In this document: positions 24,103-29,959 of the stretch, one piece after another | Position numbering within the stretch: the stretch's first letter is position 1 | Layout: the number at the start of each line of letters is the position of its first letter | NCBI GenBank assembly: GCA_023432075.1 | Contig: JAEYVD010000659.1 | Span: 1-29,959, forward strand | Length of the DNA: 29,959 nucleotides | DNA from: Pseudomonadota bacterium | GTDB lineage: Bacteria; Pseudomonadota; Gammaproteobacteria; Burkholderiales; Burkholderiaceae_B | Direction of reading: 5' to 3' | Translations under genes and position numbers: made by a program | The notes under the pieces: model-generated | The model's database searches: none | What the model was told of the DNA's origin: nothing | The model's input: the letters and a program-made list of their open reading frames with translations, nothing else

Positions 24103-24995
24103 CAATGAGGCAACCGGGTAAGAAGGTTCATCAGGTACTGGCCATAGCCGCTTTTGATCAGCGGACGGGCCAACGCTTCCAATTGCGCCGCGTCGATCCA
24201 GCGCTTACGGAACGCAATCTCTTCAGGACATGCCACCTTCAAGCCTTGCCTGCGTTCAAGCGTCGCAATGAATTGCGACGCCTCCAGCAGGCTGTCATGC
24301 GTGCCCGTATCCAGCCACGCATGCCCACGCCCCATGATTTCGACGTTGAGCGCCCCCAGTTCCAGGTAGGCCTGATTCAGGTCGGTGATCTCCAGCTCGT
24401 TGCGCGCGGACGGACGAATCTGGCGCGCCAGGTCGATCACTCGGTTGTCGTAGAAATACAGCCCGGTCACCGCGTAGTTCGATTTGGGCGACGCAGGCTT
24501 TTCCTCGATACGCAGCGCGTGGCCTTGCGCGTCGAACTCGACCACGCCATAACGCTGCGGATCCTGGACGTGATAGGCAAAGATGGTGGCGCCCGCTTGC
24601 CGCGCCATGGCGCCGGCAAGCAGCTGGTGAAAGTCGTGGCCGTAGAAAAGGTTGTCGCCCAGCACCAGCGCGCAGGGCGCCTGCCCGATGAAGTCCGCCC
24701 CGATCAGAAACGCCTGCGCCAAGCCTTCTGGCGCCGGCTGCACCGCGTATTCGAGCGACAGGCCCCATTGCCTGCCGTCGCCCAGCAGCTGCCGGAACCG
24801 CGGCAGGTCTTCGGGTGTGGAGATGACCAGGATCTCGCGTATGCCTGCCAGCATCAGCGTGGATAGCGGGTAATAGATCATGGGCTTGTCGTACACGGGC
24901 ATGAGCTGCTTGCTCAGCGCCAGCGTCGCGGGATGCAGCCGCGTGCCCGACCCGCCCGCCAGGATGATCCCCTTGCGCGCGCCCGTTGCCGTCAT
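24102..24995 (-). CDS. rfbA: Glucose-1-phosphate thymidylyltransferase (RmlA)
   Basis: First enzyme of dTDP-L-rhamnose synthesis, making dTDP-glucose from dTTP and glucose-1-phosphate. The 297 residues fit the family. The nucleotidyltransferase signature GGSGTRLHP (14-22) and the [17 protein letters not shown] stretch (28-44) are intact, as are the [11 protein letters not shown] motif and [19 protein letters not shown] region (EKP and [11 protein letters not shown]). The ATG at 24995 overlaps the rmlB stop by four bases (ATGA). Regulation by dTDP-rhamnose feedback is known for the family and not something visible here. Confidence 0.96.
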   Translation of the reverse strand: MTATGARKGIILAGGSGTRLHPATLALSKQLMPVYDKPMIYYPLSTLMLAGIREILVISTPEDLPRFRQLLGDGRQWGLSLEYAVQPAPEGLAQAFLIGADFIGQAPCALVLGDNLFYGHDFHQLLAGAMARQAGATIFAYHVQDPQRYGVVEFDAQGHALRIEEKPASPKSNYAVTGLYFYDNRVIDLARQIRPSARNELEITDLNQAYLELGALNVEIMGRGHAWLDTGTHDSLLEASQFIATLERRQGLKVACPEEIAFRKRWIDAAQLEALARPLIKSGYGQYLMNLLTRLPH

Positions 24996-26044
24996 GATGC
25001 GTCTCCTTCAGCCGGGCGCGCGTGCCATGCCCCATCACGCAGCCACTGCGGATGATCCAGATACCACCGGACGGTCTTCTCCAGGCCCGAAGCAAACGTT
25101 TCGGCGGGCTGCCAGCCCAACGCCTGCCGCGCCTTCTGCGCATCGATGGCGTAGCGGCGATCGTGGCCGGGCCGGTCGGCAACCAACGCGATCAGGTTCC
25201 GGTACGCCCTGCCATCGGGCCGCGGCCGCAAGGCGTCCAGCAAGGCGCACACCGCCTCGACGACCTGCAGCGTGGTGCGCTCGTTACCCGCGCCCAGGTT
25301 GTAGGTTTCGCCGGGCCGTCCGCTTTCCAGCACCTTGCGCAAGCCGTCGCAATGGTCGGCGACATAGAGCCAATCGCGCGCGTGCAGACCGTCTCCATAC
25401 ACAGGCAGGGACTTGCCCGCCAGGGCGCGATGGATCATCAGGGGAATCAGCTTCTCGGGAAACTGCCTGGGGCCGAAATTGTTCGAGCAGTGCGTCATGA
25501 GCACCGGCAGTCCATAGGTCTGCGCCCACGCGCGCACCAGATGATCCCCGCCCGCCTTGCTGGCGGCATAGGGATTGTTCGGCTGGTAGGGGCTGGCTTC
25601 GGTAAAGCCGGGATCCGACGGCGCCAGCGAGCCGTAGACCTCATCGGTCGAGACATGCAGGAACCGGAACGCTTCCCGCGCGGCGCCATCCAGTTCGCCC
25701 CAGAACGTCCGGGCGGCCTCCAGCAAACCGAACGTGCCGCCGACATTGGTCCTGACGAAATTGCCCGCGCCCGCGATCGAGCGGTCGACATGGGTTTCAG
25801 CGGCGAAATTGATGACGGCGCGCGGACGATGCTGACGCAGCACTTCGGTCACCCGATGCGTGTCGGCGATGTCCGCCACGACCAGCACATGGCGCGCGTC
25901 GTGCTCCAGGCTGCCAAGATTGGCGCGGTTGCCGGCGTAGGTCAGCTTGTCCAGAGTGACGACCGTCTCATCGTCAAGCGCCAGCCAATCCAGCACGAAG
26001 TTGGATCCGATGAACCCGGCGCCTCCGGTGACGAGAATGCTCAT
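24992..26044 (-). CDS. rfbB: dTDP-glucose 4,6-dehydratase (RmlB)
   Basis: Second enzyme of the dTDP-L-rhamnose path, converting dTDP-glucose to dTDP-4-keto-6-deoxyglucose with bound NAD+. The 350 residues fit the family. It has GGAGFIG (7-13), DKLTYAGN (32-39), [10 protein letters not shown] (81-90), the STDEVYG motif with the catalytic Asp/Glu pair (132-138), and Tyr159/Lys163 in PYAASK. I chose the ATG at 26044 ([11 protein letters not shown]); the open frame continues upstream to 26794, but that part is shadow sequence of clsB. It lies 71 bases after clsB in the same direction. rmlD, normally in the same operon, is absent. Confidence 0.96.
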   Translation of the reverse strand: MSILVTGGAGFIGSNFVLDWLALDDETVVTLDKLTYAGNRANLGSLEHDARHVLVVADIADTHRVTEVLRQHRPRAVINFAAETHVDRSIAGAGNFVRTNVGGTFGLLEAARTFWGELDGAAREAFRFLHVSTDEVYGSLAPSDPGFTEASPYQPNNPYAASKAGGDHLVRAWAQTYGLPVLMTHCSNNFGPRQFPEKLIPLMIHRALAGKSLPVYGDGLHARDWLYVADHCDGLRKVLESGRPGETYNLGAGNERTTLQVVEAVCALLDALRPRPDGRAYRNLIALVADRPGHDRRYAIDAQKARQALGWQPAETFASGLEKTVRWYLDHPQWLRDGAWHARPAEGDAS

Positions 26045-26115
26045 TGCGTTGTGCCTGATCGGAGGGCAGACCTCCAAAGCGGGTAGTTTACTGCCGCGCC
26101 GCAGGGCGTCCGCGT

Positions 26116-27327
26116 TCAGTACTTGTCCGACGTTCCGGTGAACGCCACGCCGATCCGCAAGAGCGCGTAGGACGCCGCATCGATCCACCGCCGCAGGAAT
26201 CCCCGGCGCTGATAGTCCAGCGGCCGGATGAAGCGGCCACCCTCGCGGATGGCGGTTTCCAAGCGTTCTTGCAGGTCCCACGCGAACGGCTGGCTGTCGA
26301 CCACGACGTTGGCCTCGCGCGCCAGCAGCAGGCTGAAGGGGTCCAGGTTCGACGAGCCGACGGTGGCCACATTGTCGATCACCGCGACCTTGGCGTGCAG
26401 GTAACCCGGCATGTATTCGTAGATTTCGATGCCGTCGCGCAGAAGCTTGTCGTACAGCGAACGCGTGGCGTGATACTGCATCCGGTACTCGACCTTGCCC
26501 TGCAGCAGCAGGCGCACCCGCACGCCGCGGGCCGCAGCCTTGGCCAGCGCGCGGCGAAAGCGCACGCCAGGAAAGAAGTAGGCATTGGCGATCAGGATGT
26601 CGCGGCGCGCGCGCGAGATGCCAAACAGATAGGCGCGCTCGAATGTGCGGCGAAAGCGCAGGTTGTCGCGCAGCACCAGCGCGGCGCGCAGCATGCCGCC
26701 CGGCGGCGCGGGAATGTCGCGCGGCTTGAGCAGCTGCAGGCGATGCCAGTCGCGTGGATGGCGCCGCAGGCGCGCCCAGTTCAGGCGCACCCACAAGAGT
26801 TCCTGCGCATGGGCGGCTTGCGTGACCAGCGGGCCTTCGACCTGCACGGCGAAATCGAACCGCGGTCCGGTCAGGCCGTCTGTCGGATCCAGATCGTCGT
26901 AGTCGTCGATGACGTTGATGCCGCCGATGAACGCCATGCGGCCATCGACGATCGTGACCTTGCGATGCAGACGCCGCAGGCGGCTGCGCGACGGCACGTA
27001 CCGCGCGAACCAGCGTGGCTCAGGCCGGAAGATGCGGCACTGCGCGCCCGCATTGGTCAGCGCGACCTTCACGCGCTCGCCATGCAGGGCGCTGCCAAAC
27101 CCATCCAGCACCACGCGCACCTTCACGCCGCGGCGCGCGGCCGCCACCAGGCACTCCAGCACCTTCGCGCCGGTGCGGTCGACCATGAAGATGTAGGTTT
27201 CCAGATGCACGCTCACCGTGGCGGCATCGATCGCCGCGCACAGTGCGGGAAAGAAGTCGGCGCCGTTCTGGAGCAGACGGATATCGTTGCCCGGCACCCA
27301 TTCCAGCCTGTCCTGCTCGTCCTTCAC
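26116..27327 (-). CDS. clsB: Cardiolipin synthase B (phospholipase D family)
   Basis: Makes cardiolipin by transferring a phosphatidyl group, acting at the inner membrane. The 403 residues match ClsB. Two HKD catalytic motifs of the phospholipase D superfamily are intact: HRKVTIVD (His121, Lys123, Asp128) and HAKVAVID (His311, Lys313, Asp318). The N-terminus lacks the two membrane helices of ClsA; a C-terminal hydrophobic stretch (about 380-395) may touch the membrane. I chose the GTG at 27327 since it forms a GTGA overlap with the upstream EEP stop; the open frame continues to 27819 only as shadow sequence. The EEP-clsB pair mirrors E. coli ybhP-clsB, although ybhN is not seen here. Confidence 0.92.
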   Translation of the reverse strand: MKDEQDRLEWVPGNDIRLLQNGADFFPALCAAIDAATVSVHLETYIFMVDRTGAKVLECLVAAARRGVKVRVVLDGFGSALHGERVKVALTNAGAQCRIFRPEPRWFARYVPSRSRLRRLHRKVTIVDGRMAFIGGINVIDDYDDLDPTDGLTGPRFDFAVQVEGPLVTQAAHAQELLWVRLNWARLRRHPRDWHRLQLLKPRDIPAPPGGMLRAALVLRDNLRFRRTFERAYLFGISRARRDILIANAYFFPGVRFRRALAKAAARGVRVRLLLQGKVEYRMQYHATRSLYDKLLRDGIEIYEYMPGYLHAKVAVIDNVATVGSSNLDPFSLLLAREANVVVDSQPFAWDLQERLETAIREGGRFIRPLDYQRRGFLRRWIDAASYALLRIGVAFTGTSDKY

Positions 27328-28187
27328 GGGAGTTCCAGCTCCGCGAGCAAGGGGGAATGGTCGGACAGCTTGGCCCATTCGCGGCCGCGCAGCACACGGG
27401 CGCTGCGCACCGCGAAGCCGCGCTGATAGATGCGGTCCAGGCGGAACCACGGAAACACCGCCGGAAACGTGCGCGGCGGCGGCGCGAGCAACGAGCTTCC
27501 GTCCATGCCAAGCTGGTTGGTGCGCTCCATGACCGAGACGCCGCTGTTGGGCAGGCCGCGCAAGGCGTTGGACAGGCGCTTGACCGAATCGCGCAAGCGC
27601 GGCAGGTCGCCGCCATGGCTGCGCGGGGCATGCGAAAACACTTCGTACAGTCCAAGCTGCTGCACGAACATCGGCGCCAGCCGGTCGTTCCAGTCGTTGA
27701 AATCGCCGGCGATCAGGATGGGCTCGCCATCGGGCACCATGCGCTTGATACGTTCGGTCAGCGCCAGGATCTGCCGGCTGCGGCTGCCGGCAAACAGACC
27801 CAGGTGCACCACGAAGCAATGCACGGCACGATCCCCGACCTCGATGCGCGCGTGCAGAAGCCCGCGTTGCTCGAGACGGTGATCGGAAATGTCGAGGTTT
27901 TCGTGGTCGATGATGGGATAGCGCGAGAGCAGCGCGTTGCCGTGATCGGTGGCATGGCGCACGGCGTTGCGGCCGTAGGCCACATCCAGCCGCAACGCCG
28001 CGGCCAGCGATTCGTGCTGCGCATCCAGCAGCGACTTCTGCTCGTTGCGGCCCTGGACCTCCTGCAGGAAGACCAGGTCGGGGCGCAGGCCATACAGGCC
28101 CAGGCGCAATTCATTCAGGGAGTCGCGCCGGCCTAGTGCCGAACGGCCCTTGTGTATGTTGTAGCTGACGACTCGGATGAGCGACAT
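27324..28187 (-). CDS. Endonuclease/exonuclease/phosphatase (EEP) family protein, YbhP-like
   Basis: A 287-residue protein of the EEP metal-dependent phosphoesterase superfamily. The expected active-site residues can be read: Asn10 in VSYNIHKG, Glu43 in VFLQEVQ, His128 in VVHLG, Asp162 and Asn164 in AGDFNDW, Asp251 in RLDRIY, and Asp276-His277 in LSDHSPL. The start ATG at 28187 gives a protein starting MSLIRVVSYN; a TTG at 28208 would add seven residues. The gene is coupled to clsB through a GTGA overlap, as for ybhP-clsB in E. coli. A lipid or phosphodiester substrate linked to cardiolipin metabolism is plausible, but the natural substrate is not known. Confidence 0.9.
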   Translation of the reverse strand: MSLIRVVSYNIHKGRSALGRRDSLNELRLGLYGLRPDLVFLQEVQGRNEQKSLLDAQHESLAAALRLDVAYGRNAVRHATDHGNALLSRYPIIDHENLDISDHRLEQRGLLHARIEVGDRAVHCFVVHLGLFAGSRSRQILALTERIKRMVPDGEPILIAGDFNDWNDRLAPMFVQQLGLYEVFSHAPRSHGGDLPRLRDSVKRLSNALRGLPNSGVSVMERTNQLGMDGSSLLAPPPRTFPAVFPWFRLDRIYQRGFAVRSARVLRGREWAKLSDHSPLLAELELP

Positions 28188-28325
28188 GGAAGCAATGGCG
28201 CCTTTCAAATCTTGAGAACCGCCGGCCGGGTCCCGGAAGGTCCTCTGGCCAGCCGCCGCCGTGGTTGGCGGCGTTAGCCAGATTACTCCATTTCAGCCAG
28301 GCAATCTCATCTTTGCCACGGCACC

Positions 28326-28376
28326 GGTGTCTGACACCCGCGCGAGACGGTCTTCAAGCCTGGGTGTCAGACACCC
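28326..28376. repeat. Two inverted copies of a GGTGTC-N-GACACC palindrome
   Basis: GGTGTCTGACACCC at 28326-28339 and GGGTGTCAGACACCC at 28362-28376 are each near-perfect palindromes around one central base. The two copies are inverted relative to each other, so 28326-28339 can also pair fully with 28362-28375 (14 bp, 22-base loop). They lie in the 222-base gap between aspS and the EEP gene, where I see no gene. The last bases of copy 2 overlap the next hairpin. Such GTGTC/GACAC palindromes look like a dispersed REP-like element. Confidence 0.7.
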
Positions 28377-28409
28377 ATTTCCGAAGCGTCAAGGACGCTT
28401 CGGAAATGG
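28375..28409 (-). terminator. Perfect 16-bp hairpin directly after the aspS stop codon
   Basis: CCATTTCCGAAGCGTC (28375-28390) and GACGCTTCGGAAATGG (28394-28409) form a perfect 16-bp stem with a 3-base loop. The stem begins at the base right after the aspS TAA (28412-28410). It probably ends or protects the aspS transcript. On the minus strand no T-run follows (GGGTGTC comes next), so it is not a textbook intrinsic terminator. Confidence 0.6.

Positions 28410-29959
<1,550 letters not shown>

Noticed and set aside
24992..24998. Frameshift at the rmlB/rmlA junction
   Set aside because: The change of frame is an ATGA stop/start overlap; both proteins have full family length.
26045..26794. N-terminal extension of rmlB
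   Set aside because: The extra sequence is Arg/Ala-rich shadow of clsB; the RmlB family starts at the ATG at 26044.
27328..27819. N-terminal extension of clsB
   Set aside because: It overlaps the EEP gene in another frame and has no PLD-family sequence; the GTG at 27327 gives the normal ClsB length.

Overview
The window is a GC-rich (roughly 65% G+C by eye) chromosomal stretch from a betaproteobacterium, most likely Alcaligenaceae (Achromobacter/Bordetella type). That placement rests on base composition, the style of the LPS genes, and the waaA-waaC link to an O-antigen locus; no search was run. No rRNA, tRNA, CRISPR array, insertion sequence or prophage was seen.

Layout. (1) 1-20153, all on the minus strand and therefore read right to left: a lipopolysaccharide O-antigen locus. 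In transcription order it holds wzm and wzt (ABC exporter); a three-part methyltransferase / kinase-like / coiled-coil protein that looks like a WbdD-type chain terminator; a GT4 glycosyltransferase; a membrane acyltransferase; three more GT-B glycosyltransferases; an RmlD-like reductase, a FnlA-type dehydratase/epimerase and a 2-epimerase (UDP-L-QuiNAc or UDP-L-FucNAc synthesis); a WecA/WbpL-type initiating transferase; a PglD/NeuD-type acetyltransferase; a WbpM-type 4,6-dehydratase; a WbpV/WbpK-like SDR; and the inner-core genes waaC and waaA (waaA runs off the left edge). (2) 20154-20625: an AT-rich divergent control region. (3) 20626-23542, plus strand: a membrane-anchored CoxG-like protein, a DHA2-family MFS transporter and an EamA/DMT transporter, with no evident link to LPS. 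(4) 23551-29959, minus strand: aspS (5' end off the right edge), then after a hairpin-rich gap a YbhP-like EEP protein, clsB, and rmlB-rmlA-rmlC.

How the genes fit together. WbpM plus the SDR at 2211-3083 should make a UDP-D-QuiNAc or UDP-D-FucNAc primer sugar, which the WbpL-like enzyme loads on undecaprenyl phosphate. The reductase/dehydratase/2-epimerase trio makes an L-amino sugar and rmlBAC makes most of the dTDP-L-rhamnose path. Four GT-B enzymes build the chain on the cytoplasmic face, the methyltransferase/kinase-like protein probably caps it, and Wzm/Wzt, whose ATPase carries a C-terminal glycan-binding type domain, exports it. No Wzx, Wzy or WaaL gene is visible, which fits ABC-dependent rather than Wzy-dependent assembly. 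Many genes overlap through ATGA or GTGA junctions, indicating tight translational coupling.

The most interesting points are the WbdD-like terminator with an unusually short coiled coil, the cupin-less reductase that favours L-QuiNAc over L-FucNAc, the acetyltransferase without an aminotransferase partner, the missing rmlD, and nested perfect palindromes directly after the aspS stop codon.
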